Under the pieces are notes generated by a model. That model saw only the letters and a list, made by a program, of their open reading frames with translations. It was not told the origin of the DNA and made no database searches. From NCBI RefSeq assembly GCF_000346615.1, contig NZ_ANNU01000048.1, forward strand, positions 1 to 62,619: a DNA stretch of 62,619 nucleotides. Reading direction: 5' to 3'. The position numbers and the translations under genes were made by a program. Positions 52,416 through 60,534 of this stretch are shown in pieces. This DNA is from Nafulsella turpanensis ZLM-10 (GTDB lineage: Bacteria; Bacteroidota; Bacteroidia; Cytophagales; Cyclobacteriaceae). Each line of letters begins with the position of its first letter. Within the stretch, counting starts at the first letter, position 1.

Positions 52416-52438
52416 GCATGTTCCGCTCCGAAACATGC
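52416..52438 (-). terminator. terminator of the HisA-like gene
   Basis: 10-bp stem GCATGTTCCG / CGAAACATGC with one wobble pair and 3-nt loop, then TTTTTTTAT on the minus strand. It lies 27 bases after the stop. Confidence 0.85.
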
Positions 52439-52464
52439 CCTGCTGTTTTCTTTTTCCTTAATCT

Positions 52465-53205
52465 CTATTTTGGCTCCGAGTAATGCTGGGTAAAACGCTC
52501 GATATCTTTTAGCTTAATCTTTCCTTCGTAATAGGCTTTGTTGAAGATTACAGCCCAAATGCCCAGTTCGTTGAGTTGTTCAATATCGTCAACTGAACTA
52601 ACCCCTCCACTGGCCAATACACAAAGGCTGGGGTATTTATTCAGTAAGTCTTTATAAAGGTCAAAGGAAGGTCCCTGCATTTCGCCGTCTTTTGCAATAT
52701 CCGTGGTTTTTACATATTTAAGACCGCGGTCGTAGAAGTACCCGATATGGTCCATTACATCAATATCAGTATCTTTCTGCCAGCCCCGGATGGCAATTTT
52801 GCGGTCCAGCGCATCGGCTCCCAAAGTTATTTTTTCGCGGCCGTAAGAGAGTAGCCAGGATGCGAAAAGCTCCCGGCGCGCAACGGCAATACTGGCAGCG
52901 GTAATATAGCTGGCGCCATACTCATAGGCCTTGCTGATATCGCCATCAGTAGTGATGCCTCCCGAAAAGTCAATTTTTAAATTGGTATAGCCGGCAATGG
53001 TTTCGAGCACGCCATAGTTGACCGGGTGCCCCTGGCGGGCTCCTTCCAGGTCGACCATATGGATCTGGTCGATACCATGATCTTCAAATTTTTTGGCTAC
53101 CTCGAGCGGATTAACATCGTATTCTGTTACGCGGGTAAAGTCGGCTTTTTGTACACGTATTACTTTCCCCTTCATGACAGATATAGAAGGAATGATTTTT
53201 ATCAT
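52465..53205 (-). CDS. HisA-like TIM-barrel protein lacking one catalytic Asp
   Basis: A 246-residue HisA homologue. The barrel is well kept: HMVDLEGARQGHPVNYGVLETIAG, DFSGGITTDGDI, TLGADALDRK with Asp131, TTDIAKDGEMQGPSFDLY with Asp169, ASGGVSSVDDI. However the first catalytic Asp of HisA, in IPAIDL, is Ser9 here (IPSISV), and the GGG phosphate loop reads SGG. No other his gene adjoins it. So it may not do the ProFAR isomerase step; a paralogue with a new role is likely. Fold sure, function open. Confidence 0.85.
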   Translation of the reverse strand: MIKIIPSISVMKGKVIRVQKADFTRVTEYDVNPLEVAKKFEDHGIDQIHMVDLEGARQGHPVNYGVLETIAGYTNLKIDFSGGITTDGDISKAYEYGASYITAASIAVARRELFASWLLSYGREKITLGADALDRKIAIRGWQKDTDIDVMDHIGYFYDRGLKYVKTTDIAKDGEMQGPSFDLYKDLLNKYPSLCVLASGGVSSVDDIEQLNELGIWAVIFNKAYYEGKIKLKDIERFTQHYSEPK

Positions 53206-53362
53206 AAAACAAAAATATTATAAAAGGCTATCGATGAAAATAACTAAAAGGTTTCGCTTTCCTTCTTATACGGCACTTACTTGACAGCAGGAGAGCGATC
53301 GGAACAGTTGTCTTTGTTGAAACTTTAAAAAATCCCTGTTTTCGAGTCGGAATATACTAATT

Positions 53363-54058
53363 TTATCTGAGCTTTACAAGCTTAAATCCTTCGCCCCTGA
53401 TGCTCATGATCTGCAGCTCCGGGTCTTCCTTTAAAATCTTTCTCAGCTTGGTAATATACACGTCCATGCTCCGGGCATTGAAATAACTATCGTCGTGCCA
53501 GATAGATTTGAGGGCCGTGCTCCGGTCGAGGGTGCGTCCTTCGTGCTCAATGAGCATTTTAAGCAGGGCTGCTTCTTTGGCCGTAAGGCTGATTTGTTTT
53601 TCGCCCAGCCTTAGCTCCTGCTGCTGGGGTAAGAAAGTGAATTTCCCTACCTGTAAGGGAGCATTGGCAGGTTGCCTGTTGGGTTGCGGATGCGCCCGCT
53701 TGAGAATGGCATTGATGCGTAAAAGAAGCTCCTCAAGACTAAAAGGCTTGGTTATGTAATCGTCGGCTCCCAGGCGGAGGCCATGCAGGGTATCTTCTTT
53801 CAGCGATTTGGCCGTTAAAAAAATTATAGGGGTTTGTTTGTCCTGCTTCCTGATTTCTTCGGCCAGGGTAAAGCCATCTTTCAGCGGAAGCATAACATCC
53901 AGCAGGCAGAGATCATATTGCCCCTGCTGGTAAGCCTTCAATCCTTCCTCACCATCGGTGGCCAGGCGGGTTTCGTAGCCCTTTACTTCCAGATATTCCT
54001 GCAGGATCTGGCCCAGGTTTGGGTCGTCTTCGACCACGAGCAGTTTAGCTTTTTGCAT
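53363..54058 (-). CDS. OmpR-family response regulator
   Basis: A 231-residue DNA-binding response regulator: receiver (KLLVVEDDPNLGQILQ, phosphoacceptor Asp in CLLDVMLPLKDGF, LTAK, ITKPFSLEELL) and OmpR-type winged helix (LTAKEAALLKMLIEHEGRTLDRSTAL, DSYFNARSMDVYITKLRKILK). I start at Met MQKAKLLVVEDD; an ATG nine codons earlier is also possible. The start overlaps the histidine kinase stop by 14 bases. It is the probable binder of the four TTAAC repeats upstream of this operon. Confidence 0.93.
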   Translation of the reverse strand: MQKAKLLVVEDDPNLGQILQEYLEVKGYETRLATDGEEGLKAYQQGQYDLCLLDVMLPLKDGFTLAEEIRKQDKQTPIIFLTAKSLKEDTLHGLRLGADDYITKPFSLEELLLRINAILKRAHPQPNRQPANAPLQVGKFTFLPQQQELRLGEKQISLTAKEAALLKMLIEHEGRTLDRSTALKSIWHDDSYFNARSMDVYITKLRKILKEDPELQIMSIRGEGFKLVKLR

Positions 54059-55715
54059 TTGGTTGAGTTTTGGGGAGCTGAACAATAAAACGGCTGCCTT
54101 GTCCGGGTTTGCTTTCGGCCCTGATGCTGCCGTTGTGCGCTTCTACGCTAAATTTAACATAGGCAAGACCCAGGCCAAAGCCTTTTACATTGTGAATATT
54201 TCCGGTAGGCACCCGGTAAAATTTCTCAAATATTTTAGAAAGGTTTTCCCTGCTGATGCCAATGCCTTTGTCTTCCACAATAAGCTGCAGAGCAGGCTCC
54301 CCGGCTCCATGGCGAATATTGGTAGTGCTGATTTTTACCTCTACCTCTCCCGGGGAATACTTAATGGCATTGTCGAGTAAATTGCTGATGATGCTGTTCA
54401 GGTGCATAGCATCGGCCTCTATTATGGGATCTTCTGCCTCCAGCTGAAGGTGTATTCTTCCACGATTCCCGGTTGGCCGGCTCTCCAGCTGTAACTGCTG
54501 CTTTTCGGCCATGCGTTCAATTAGCTCGTGAACGTTGAGGGCCTCTGGTTTAAGTTCAAGTCTCTGCCGGTCAAGGCGGGCAATCTGCAGCACCTTTTCG
54601 ACCTGGTGGCCCAGGCGTACATTTTCCTCGCGAATAATACCCAGGTAGCGCTGCAGAATGTTTGGCTGCTGGCTTACCTCCGGATCACTCAGGGCCTCGC
54701 AGGCCATACTAACGGTAGCGATAGGCGTTTTAAACTCATGCGTAATATTATTAATGAAGTCGTTCTTCATTTCGCTGAGTTTCTTTTGCCTGAAAATGGT
54801 ATGGATGGCATAAGCAAAGCAGCCAATTACCGTCAGCATCAGCAACGCGGAGGAAGCAAGGGTAAAACCTACCTGTTTTAGCAGGTAGCCTGTTTTATTC
54901 GGGAAGCTCACTGCCAGAATGCTCTGGCTTCCAAAAAAGTCATTAGGAAAAAGCGCTGCTTTATAGGGGCTTTCGACTAACTCCTGCGGCACCTCTGCAG
55001 AATAGTAGACAAGCTTCCGTTGCGGAATATTAATAACGCCATATTCATAGGCAGCCCCCACGCCATGTTCCTGAAAGGTTTTATGGAGCAGGGTATCGAG
55101 TTGCTGCTGGTTTATTCGCTCCTCTATTGGTTCATTTTCCTGGAAAAACTGGGAGATTACCACGTTGGCATACTGCTGCTTCTCTCTCAGGTGCTGCTGT
55201 ATGTCGCGGGCAATCCTTTTCTTCTCCTCCATATTCCTGAGCTGTTCTTCCAGTTGCTGTCTCCGGTCCTGCAAGCTTTCCAGGCGGGAGGACATCCACT
55301 CCTCCAGCGGTACGGGCGGCCTTTCCGGAAAGTTTTCTCCCGGGACTGTATCTGGTATGGGAGGAGGAGGGAGGGCCAAGCTATCTTCCATCAGTTCCAG
55401 GTAAGGGTTTCCCTGGCGGCTATATATCTGTACCCTTGGGTGGCTTCCCTTTCTTTCTCTATCGCGGCGGGCAGCCGTGGCTTCTTTTCCATGATTGTTA
55501 TAGCGAAACGAGTAGGAAGAGCCAACAGATAAGGAAATAACCTCCTGTTTCTCCAGTCGCTGGGCTACTTCGGTCAGGGCCTGCTGCACTTCCTGTTCGA
55601 ACTGCTGCTCGCTGAGTTGAATGGCATTGCGAATCCAGTAAAGCTGAAAGGCTATCAGACCCAGCAGGGCAAGGCTCATCAGTGCAATCAGGATATATAT
55701 TTTTTGCCGCTTCAT
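54045..55715 (-). CDS. sensor histidine kinase with Pro-rich/coiled-coil periplasmic domain
   Basis: A 556-residue membrane histidine kinase: helix 1 (IYILIALMSLALLGLIAFQLYW), a ~260-residue periplasmic part with a proline-rich stretch (ALPPPPIPDTVPGENFPERPPVP) and a charged coiled coil (LQDRRQQLEEQLRNMEEKKR), helix 2 (ASSALLMLTVIGCFAYAI), then H-box NITHEFKTPIAT and ATPase boxes LLDNAIKYSPG, VEDKGIGI, GFGLGLAYV. Start chosen at MKRQKIYI (55715) because the 19 residues before it add nothing membrane-like. Operon with the response regulator. Confidence 0.92.
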   Translation of the reverse strand: MKRQKIYILIALMSLALLGLIAFQLYWIRNAIQLSEQQFEQEVQQALTEVAQRLEKQEVISLSVGSSYSFRYNNHGKEATAARRDRERKGSHPRVQIYSRQGNPYLELMEDSLALPPPPIPDTVPGENFPERPPVPLEEWMSSRLESLQDRRQQLEEQLRNMEEKKRIARDIQQHLREKQQYANVVISQFFQENEPIEERINQQQLDTLLHKTFQEHGVGAAYEYGVINIPQRKLVYYSAEVPQELVESPYKAALFPNDFFGSQSILAVSFPNKTGYLLKQVGFTLASSALLMLTVIGCFAYAIHTIFRQKKLSEMKNDFINNITHEFKTPIATVSMACEALSDPEVSQQPNILQRYLGIIREENVRLGHQVEKVLQIARLDRQRLELKPEALNVHELIERMAEKQQLQLESRPTGNRGRIHLQLEAEDPIIEADAMHLNSIISNLLDNAIKYSPGEVEVKISTTNIRHGAGEPALQLIVEDKGIGISRENLSKIFEKFYRVPTGNIHNVKGFGLGLAYVKFSVEAHNGSIRAESKPGQGSRFIVQLPKTQPNAKS

Positions 55716-55755
55716 GGACCTAAAAATACGTAGAAAACAGGCGAATAATTCGCTT

Positions 55756-55791
55756 TTAACGTTCTTTAACATTAATTAACTGGTCATTAAC
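55756..55791. promoter_or_regulatory. four helically phased TTAAC direct repeats (likely response-regulator box)
   Basis: TTAAC occurs at 55756, 55766, 55776 and 55787, spaced 10, 10 and 11 bases, so all copies face the same side of the helix. On the other strand this reads GTTAA-N5/6 repeats, like the GTAAA-N5-GTAAA boxes bound by OmpR-type regulators such as CpxR. It lies between the kinase gene and the divergent secreted-protein gene and could control both. Confidence 0.65.
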
Positions 55792-55813
55792 AACTTACGG
55801 GCCGCTAATCGCT

Positions 55814-55821
55814 TATGTTTG
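55814..55821 (+). promoter_or_regulatory. -7 promoter box of the secreted coiled-coil protein
   Basis: TATGTTTG matches TAnnTTTG exactly, 29 bases before the ATG at 55851. No TTTG -33 box is present at the right distance, which fits a promoter activated by a regulator bound to the TTAAC repeats just upstream. Confidence 0.5.
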
Positions 55822-55850
55822 TATGCATACACCATTCTGATTTTATTGCT

Positions 55851-56813
55851 ATGAAAAAGATTTTTTTACTCACCAGTCTCTTAATGGCTGTTGCCCTGTT
55901 GCAGGCAAATGCCCAGGAAAAAGAAACCACCATTAAAGTCCGGATAGAGGACAATGGAAAGCTTATCGAGAAAACCTATAATAGCGAAGAGGCCCTGGAG
56001 AATGACCCGGAGCTGAAAGAGCTGGGAATTGAAGTGGAGGCCGAAGACGGGCGTATTCAGGTACACAACAAAGGCAACAGTAAAGTAATGATTTCTCAAC
56101 ACTCCGGCGGAGGCAATGGAAATGTGTTTATATACCAGAGCGGTGCAGGAGCTAACTTTTTTGCCGATAGCATTCCCTTTCCCGCCATTCCTCCTCACCC
56201 CGCTTTACCTCCCCACATTATTCGCATGGATAGTGTAGATTTTGTTTTTAGCGATTCTTTAGGGGAAATGCCCTCGGTCGCTTTCTTCAGGATGCAGGAC
56301 CACAGAGGAGAGCTGGACTCGCTCATGGAAGGGATGATGCATAAACGCTTTGAAATGAGAATAATGCGTGACAGCCTTCGCCATGGACGCCTGCAGGAAA
56401 TGCGTACCGCACAGAAAGAAATGCGGGCAGAAATGCAAGAGATGCGCCAGCAGATGCAGGAGTTAAGACGCCAGTTAAGGGAAGAGCGCCAGTATATCGT
56501 TATTGAAAACCTGAGCAGGGAAGAAGCAGAAGAGCTGAATGTGGAAAAGCAGGAGCTAAGGCTGGAAGACCTGCAGTTTTACCCTAACCCGTCCGACGGG
56601 CAGCTCAGGGTAAAATTTGAGGCTCCTGAAAACAGCCCGGTGCAGCTAAGGCTTACCGATACCGCCGGCCGCACCATTTTAGAAAAAAGCAGTTCCCCTG
56701 CCAACGGAAGGCTGGAGGAAAATATTGAACTGGAGGGGCAGGAAAGCGGGATATACATCCTTCACATCATCCAGGATGGCCAAATGCTGAGCCGCAAAAT
56801 TATGCTTAAATAG
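55851..56813 (+). CDS. secreted coiled-coil protein with T9SS C-terminal sorting domain
   Basis: A 320-residue protein: signal peptide (MKKIFLLTSLLMAVALLQANAQ), acidic beta-like region, a proline-rich stretch (PFPAIPPHPALPPH), a Met/Arg/Glu/Gln coiled coil (LQEMRTAQKEMRAEMQEM) and a C-terminal type A sorting domain (YPNPSDGQLRVKF...GIYILHI), so it goes through type IX secretion or is surface-bound. The start at 55851 is preferred because the earlier ATG at 55815 falls inside the -7 box. It is divergent from the kinase/regulator pair, and its layout mirrors the kinase sensor domain. Confidence 0.85.
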   Translation: MKKIFLLTSLLMAVALLQANAQEKETTIKVRIEDNGKLIEKTYNSEEALENDPELKELGIEVEAEDGRIQVHNKGNSKVMISQHSGGGNGNVFIYQSGAGANFFADSIPFPAIPPHPALPPHIIRMDSVDFVFSDSLGEMPSVAFFRMQDHRGELDSLMEGMMHKRFEMRIMRDSLRHGRLQEMRTAQKEMRAEMQEMRQQMQELRRQLREERQYIVIENLSREEAEELNVEKQELRLEDLQFYPNPSDGQLRVKFEAPENSPVQLRLTDTAGRTILEKSSSPANGRLEENIELEGQESGIYILHIIQDGQMLSRKIMLK

Positions 56814-56855
56814 GCCGGCATGTAATTTGAAGGCACTTTAAAAAAGATCAGTAAT

Positions 56856-56886
56856 AAAAGGAAGGGGAAAACCTTCCTTTTTTTTG
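56856..56886 (+). terminator. terminator of the secreted coiled-coil protein gene
   Basis: Perfect 10-bp stem AAAAGGAAGG / CCTTCCTTTT with loop GGAAAA and a run of further T. It ends ~40 bases before lysA. Confidence 0.85.
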
Positions 56887-56924
56887 TGAAACATCCCTTA
56901 TCTTTACCCTCTTAATGGAGACAC

Positions 56925-58157
56925 ATGGAAATTAAAGATAACGCCTATACCATTCAGGGCCTGAAGGTGCTGGATATTTGTGAAGAGTATGGTACGCCAC
57001 TCTACTTATATGATGCCGATAAAATTACCACTCAGCTGAATAAGTTGCAGGAAGCATTTGAGGGGCTGAATGTTCGCTTTAAATATGCCGCGAAGGCGCT
57101 TACCAATATCAATATCCTGAAGCTGATGAAAAAGCAGGGGGTAGGGCTGGATGTGGTATCAATACAGGAGGCCTGGCTGGGGGTAAAGGCCGGTTTTGAG
57201 CCTAAGGATATTATGTATACTCCTAACTGTGTTTCTTTTGAGGAAATAAAGATGGCCGTGGAACTGGGCGTTACCATCAATATCGACAATATCAGTATAC
57301 TGGAGCAGTTCGGGCATGAGTATCACGATACGGTCCCCTGCTGCATCCGACTGAATCCGCATATTATGGCAGGGGGTAATACTAAAATTTCGACCGGCCA
57401 TATCGACTCCAAATTTGGTATTTCTGTTTTGCAGATGCGCCACCTGCTGCGGGTGGTCGAAACTAATAATATTAAGGTAAAAGGCCTGCACATTCATACC
57501 GGCTCCGATATACTGGATGCTGAAGTATTTCTCCGTGGCGCCCAGATTGTGTTTGATGCAGCCCAGGATTTTAAGGACCTGGAATTCCTTGATTTTGGCA
57601 GCGGCTTTAAAGTAGCCTATCGGCAGGACGATGCCACCACTGACCTGAAGCAGGTAGGAAGCCGTTTAAAGGAAGCCGTCGATAAATTTAATGCGGAATA
57701 CGGGCGTGAAATGGAAATTTGGTTTGAGCCAGGCAAGTTTCTGGTAAGTGAGGCTGGCTACCTGCTGGTGCGCACCAATGTGATTAAAACCACGCCGGCG
57801 ACTGTTTTTGCCGGGGTAGACTCGGGCATGAACCACCTGATCCGACCTATGATGTACGATGCCTATCACGATATGTTTAACCTCTCCAATCCTTCCGGTA
57901 CCAGCAGGGTATATACGGTTGTAGGCTATATCTGCGAAACCGACACCCTGGGCAAAGACCGTAAGCTGAACGAGCTGCGCGAAGGCGATGTACTGGCTAT
58001 AAAGAATGCCGGTGCCTATGGCTTCAGCATGTCCAACAATTACAACAGCCGTTTTCGCCCGGCTGAGGTGCTAGTCATCAATGGCGAAGCCAAGCTTATC
58101 CGCAAGCGCGAAACCCTCGACGATCTGCTCAGGAACCAGGTAGAGGTGGATTTGTAA
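56925..58157 (+). CDS. lysA: diaminopimelate decarboxylase
   Basis: A 410-residue PLP decarboxylase making L-lysine from meso-diaminopimelate. The PLP lysine is in FKYAAKALTN; other signature regions are HIHTGSDI, EFLDFGSGFKV, EIWFEPGKFLVSEAGYL and GYICETDTLGKDR (the Cys that contributes across the dimer). It is preceded by TATCTTTA at 56899, a plausible -7 box, and is monocistronic. Carboxynorspermidine decarboxylases are relatives, but the EPGKF and CETDT text and length favour LysA. Confidence 0.93.
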   Translation: MEIKDNAYTIQGLKVLDICEEYGTPLYLYDADKITTQLNKLQEAFEGLNVRFKYAAKALTNINILKLMKKQGVGLDVVSIQEAWLGVKAGFEPKDIMYTPNCVSFEEIKMAVELGVTINIDNISILEQFGHEYHDTVPCCIRLNPHIMAGGNTKISTGHIDSKFGISVLQMRHLLRVVETNNIKVKGLHIHTGSDILDAEVFLRGAQIVFDAAQDFKDLEFLDFGSGFKVAYRQDDATTDLKQVGSRLKEAVDKFNAEYGREMEIWFEPGKFLVSEAGYLLVRTNVIKTTPATVFAGVDSGMNHLIRPMMYDAYHDMFNLSNPSGTSRVYTVVGYICETDTLGKDRKLNELREGDVLAIKNAGAYGFSMSNNYNSRFRPAEVLVINGEAKLIRKRETLDDLLRNQVEVDL

Positions 58158-58330
58158 GTTTTAGACGGTTGAGATTTGAGACAGGAGAAGGATTTATGGC
58201 TGCTGGTATTGAGAGAGAAATAAAACCAAAAGGCACAGCAGGCGGTCGATCAGGTGCTCAAAGGCCGGCAAAGGGCTGTCCTTTAAAGCTCTTTTGTTGA
58301 TTTAAAGGAATTGCCGCGCTGTGCTCGTAA

Positions 58331-58378
58331 TGGCAGGCTCTTTATTTGTTAAGCCTGTCGCAATAAGCGCCTTTTTTT
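58331..58378 (+). terminator. possible terminator of lysA
   Basis: GGCAGGCT / AGCCTGTC can form an 8-bp stem with one wobble pair (58332-58359), followed after about ten bases by GCGCC and seven T. The distance between stem and T-run makes it uncertain. Confidence 0.4.
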
Positions 58379-58453
58379 AGTTCAGCGCCTTTTCCTTCCC
58401 GGCTCTTGATTCTACTGCCTCCTATCTCAAGTCTCAAATCTCCTGTCCCAGGA

Positions 58454-58621
58454 CTACTTCCGCATATTCCGGTAAGTGCGAATGCGGACAATGAGCCAGA
58501 TGACCAGCAGGAGGATAAAGACCCAGGAAGGGATTTGCTCGTTCAGCATATACTCATTCAGGACCAACAGCAAAATGGCAATCAGCAGGATGATGAGGGA
58601 AGTAAAATTGTTGTTTCGCAT
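58454..58621 (-). CDS. small two-helix membrane protein
   Basis: A 55-residue protein beginning MRNNNFTSLI, with two hydrophobic helices (LIILLIAILLLVLNEYML and WVFILLLVIWLIVRI) and a basic end RTYRNMRK. A longer reading from upstream codons adds 32 unlikely residues, so the ATG at 58621 is used. It begins 23 bases after the stop of the cyclase-family gene on the same strand. Small proteins of this form accompany many Cytophagales genes and have no known role. Confidence 0.6.
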   Translation of the reverse strand: MRNNNFTSLIILLIAILLLVLNEYMLNEQIPSWVFILLLVIWLIVRIRTYRNMRK

Positions 58622-58644
58622 GGGAGAGAAGTTAAAGCTGCAAT

Positions 58645-59280
58645 TTAATGAATTGGTTTGAGAATGGCACGGCAGGGCGCACCGTCCCCTTCCTTCAGTT
58701 TTAGCGGCAGGCAGCACAGTTCATAATATCCCGGCTCAGCTTCGGCCAGTACTAAACCCTCTATTATCCAGATATCATTCCCGAGCAGGGTCTGGTGTAC
58801 AAATACTTCGTTTTTGTTATAGCCGGCTACCGATACATAATCCACCCCTACCAGCTTAACCCCCACTTCAACCAGGTACTCGGCCGCTGCATCGCTGAGG
58901 TGGACAAAATCTTCAATAAAAGGCTGGGTCCACCATTCGATGGCTGACATCCTGCTTTTAATCAGGACCCGCTCTTCACCGGCAATGCAGGCTTTTTGCA
59001 GGTCTTCGATCGTAATCTCATACTGACTGTCCACCCAAATAACTTTTGCCCTGCCGCAGACTACCTCCAGTGGAAGCGCATCGAGGGTTTTGCCATCGTT
59101 GAGGAAATGACGGGGCGCATCCATGTGTGTGCCGGCATGGTTAATAGTATCGATGCGAAGGGTGTTGCCCATATGCCCCAGCGCAATGCTGGAGCCGGTA
59201 CTGATTTTTACGCCTTCCACACCCGGCCACACGGGGGTAGTGTTGGAAAAGGGAGCGGTAATATCGATAATGGAGGACAT
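58645..59280 (-). CDS. cyclase-family (kynurenine formamidase-like) hydrolase
   Basis: A 211-residue metal hydrolase of the cyclase family. The metal motif HxGTHxDxPxHF appears as HAGTHMDAPRHF (about residues 47-58), a second His/Glu region follows, and GVDYVSVAGYNKNEVFVHQTLL is the conserved C-terminal part. Relatives open kynurenine or other amides. No tryptophan genes are nearby, so substrate is unknown. Likely operon with the small membrane protein behind it. Confidence 0.88.
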   Translation of the reverse strand: MSSIIDITAPFSNTTPVWPGVEGVKISTGSSIALGHMGNTLRIDTINHAGTHMDAPRHFLNDGKTLDALPLEVVCGRAKVIWVDSQYEITIEDLQKACIAGEERVLIKSRMSAIEWWTQPFIEDFVHLSDAAAEYLVEVGVKLVGVDYVSVAGYNKNEVFVHQTLLGNDIWIIEGLVLAEAEPGYYELCCLPLKLKEGDGAPCRAILKPIH

Positions 59281-59362
59281 AAAAAAGTGTTGGTTTACCC
59301 TGTAAAAAAGAGAAGCAGGGCATTTTGTTTAGGAAGAAGGGGAAGAAAAGGCTCTGCAGCCC

Positions 59363-60265
59363 TTATTTCTTCTTCCCTTCGTAGATGAGTTCACCCTCCT
59401 GGTTCCATTCCTGTGCAATATACGGTCTGAAATTATCAGTCCATGGATCGGGGGCATACTGAATTTCTTTCTTTCGTCGCTGACGGAGCGGGTAGTACTC
59501 GGTCCAGGTGCCTACTTTTTTATCGTAGCGGTATTCGCCCCGTACTGCTACCTGTCCGGATGGGAAGAAGAGGTAGTAGTTGCCTTCTTTTTTTCCGTAC
59601 TCAATCGGAATCACCTCTTTCATTTTAGTGGCTTCCCTGTCGTAATAGCTGATCTCGGATTCTTTAGGCCAGCCTTTGATATATTCCTGCTTACTTTCGA
59701 GTGCCATATAATCCTGCATTTTCCGGTAAGTGGTCCAGCGGCCATGTTTGGTGCCTTTGTAGAAGATGCCCTTTACAATAATCTCCCCGTCTTTTTCTAC
59801 CCGGTAGGGGCCATGAAGTAGCATACCTTCTTCCGGTGTGGGTGTTCCCCCCTTCTTTACGCTCTTGCTTTTGTATTCATACCAGTAAATATCACGCACA
59901 TAAGGGTCCGGCTGTTCCCATTCCTTCAGGATGTGGAAAATTTCTATTTTTTCATTCTGGCCAAAGCCGCTTTTGGCATAAGCCTTTTTTGTTTTGATAT
60001 CGTAGAAAACATTCTTTTTACGTTTCTTTTCCGGTATCTCCTCCTCTTCTTCCTCTACCTGCATGCTCAGGTCGATGGTGAGAGGCTTCTCCAGCGGATC
60101 GTTCAGCTCCAGCGGTTCTGCTGTACGGGAGGTATCCTGTTCATTTTCCAGCGGAGCCGTTTGCGGTTCTACCCCGCTGGTATCTACCTGTGCGAAGGCT
60201 GGTAAACCTGCAAAAAAGGTAAAGAAGAGCAGCAAAAAGCCTTTCTCAAAATTTTTCATACCCAT
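59363..60265 (-). CDS. secreted MORN/YwqK-like repeat protein
   Basis: A 300-residue protein with signal peptide (LLLFFTFFAGLPAFAQ), an acidic linker with EEEEEIPEKKRKK, and C-terminal MORN-like/YwqK repeats in which G-x-W or Y-x-x-G pieces alternate: MLLHGPYRVEKDGEIIVKG, FYKGTKHGRWTTYRK, EYGKKEGNYYLFFPSGQVAVRG, EYRYDKKVGTWTEYYP. YwqK-like proteins are labelled antitoxins in some databases, but secreted versions in Bacteroidota are structural or unknown. Single gene. Confidence 0.8.
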   Translation of the reverse strand: MGMKNFEKGFLLLFFTFFAGLPAFAQVDTSGVEPQTAPLENEQDTSRTAEPLELNDPLEKPLTIDLSMQVEEEEEEIPEKKRKKNVFYDIKTKKAYAKSGFGQNEKIEIFHILKEWEQPDPYVRDIYWYEYKSKSVKKGGTPTPEEGMLLHGPYRVEKDGEIIVKGIFYKGTKHGRWTTYRKMQDYMALESKQEYIKGWPKESEISYYDREATKMKEVIPIEYGKKEGNYYLFFPSGQVAVRGEYRYDKKVGTWTEYYPLRQRRKKEIQYAPDPWTDNFRPYIAQEWNQEGELIYEGKKK

Positions 60266-60477
60266 CTAACGAAAAGCGAGTCCATATAATTTACACGAAT
60301 ATGAAAAAATTGATTGGAAAAGGGAAGGAGTTGGTGGTTTTAGGGATGAAATGGGTTGATAGAGGGATTTAGAAAGCTTGATTGAGATAAATCATTTTGT
60401 ATAAAATAAATTGGGGATTTTTGTATATTCGAGGGGAGCAGTGCATTGCTTTACGTTATCTATTTACCATATGGCGT

Positions 60478-60503
60478 AAAACAGCAAGTGCACTTGCTGT
60501 TTT
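60478..60503. repeat. perfect 26-bp palindrome upstream of the first cassette-like unit
   Basis: AAAACAGCAAGTG followed directly by its reverse complement, seven bases before the GTTAGGC motif at 60510. A second, imperfect TTTAC...GTAAA palindrome around CATATG lies just to the left. Together they mark the left edge of the AT-rich block. Confidence 0.8.
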
Positions 60504-60509
60504 GTGATA

Positions 60510-60519
60510 GTTAGGCAAA
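60510..60519 (+). repeat. left arm of 10-bp inverted repeat around unit 1 (GTTAGGC motif)
   Basis: GTTAGGCAAA; its exact reverse complement TTTGCCTAAC lies at 61259-61268, the two arms bounding the gene at 60535-61254. GTTAGGC fits the integron R' consensus GTTRRRY. Confidence 0.7.
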
Positions 60520-60534
60520 ATTTACAGCTCCAGC

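Noticed and set aside
55715-55772. N-terminal extension of the histidine kinase by 19 residues
   Set aside because: Would place coding sequence over two of the TTAAC repeats and add residues not seen in kinases; the later Met directly precedes helix 1.
56814-56924. Lysine riboswitch upstream of lysA
   Set aside because: The 110-base gap holds only a terminator and a -7-like box; too short and no matching motif.
58406-58648. 80-codon plus-strand ORF opposite the small membrane protein
   Set aside because: Low-complexity Asp/Gln text produced by the complement of two hydrophobic helices; the minus-strand two-helix protein is better.
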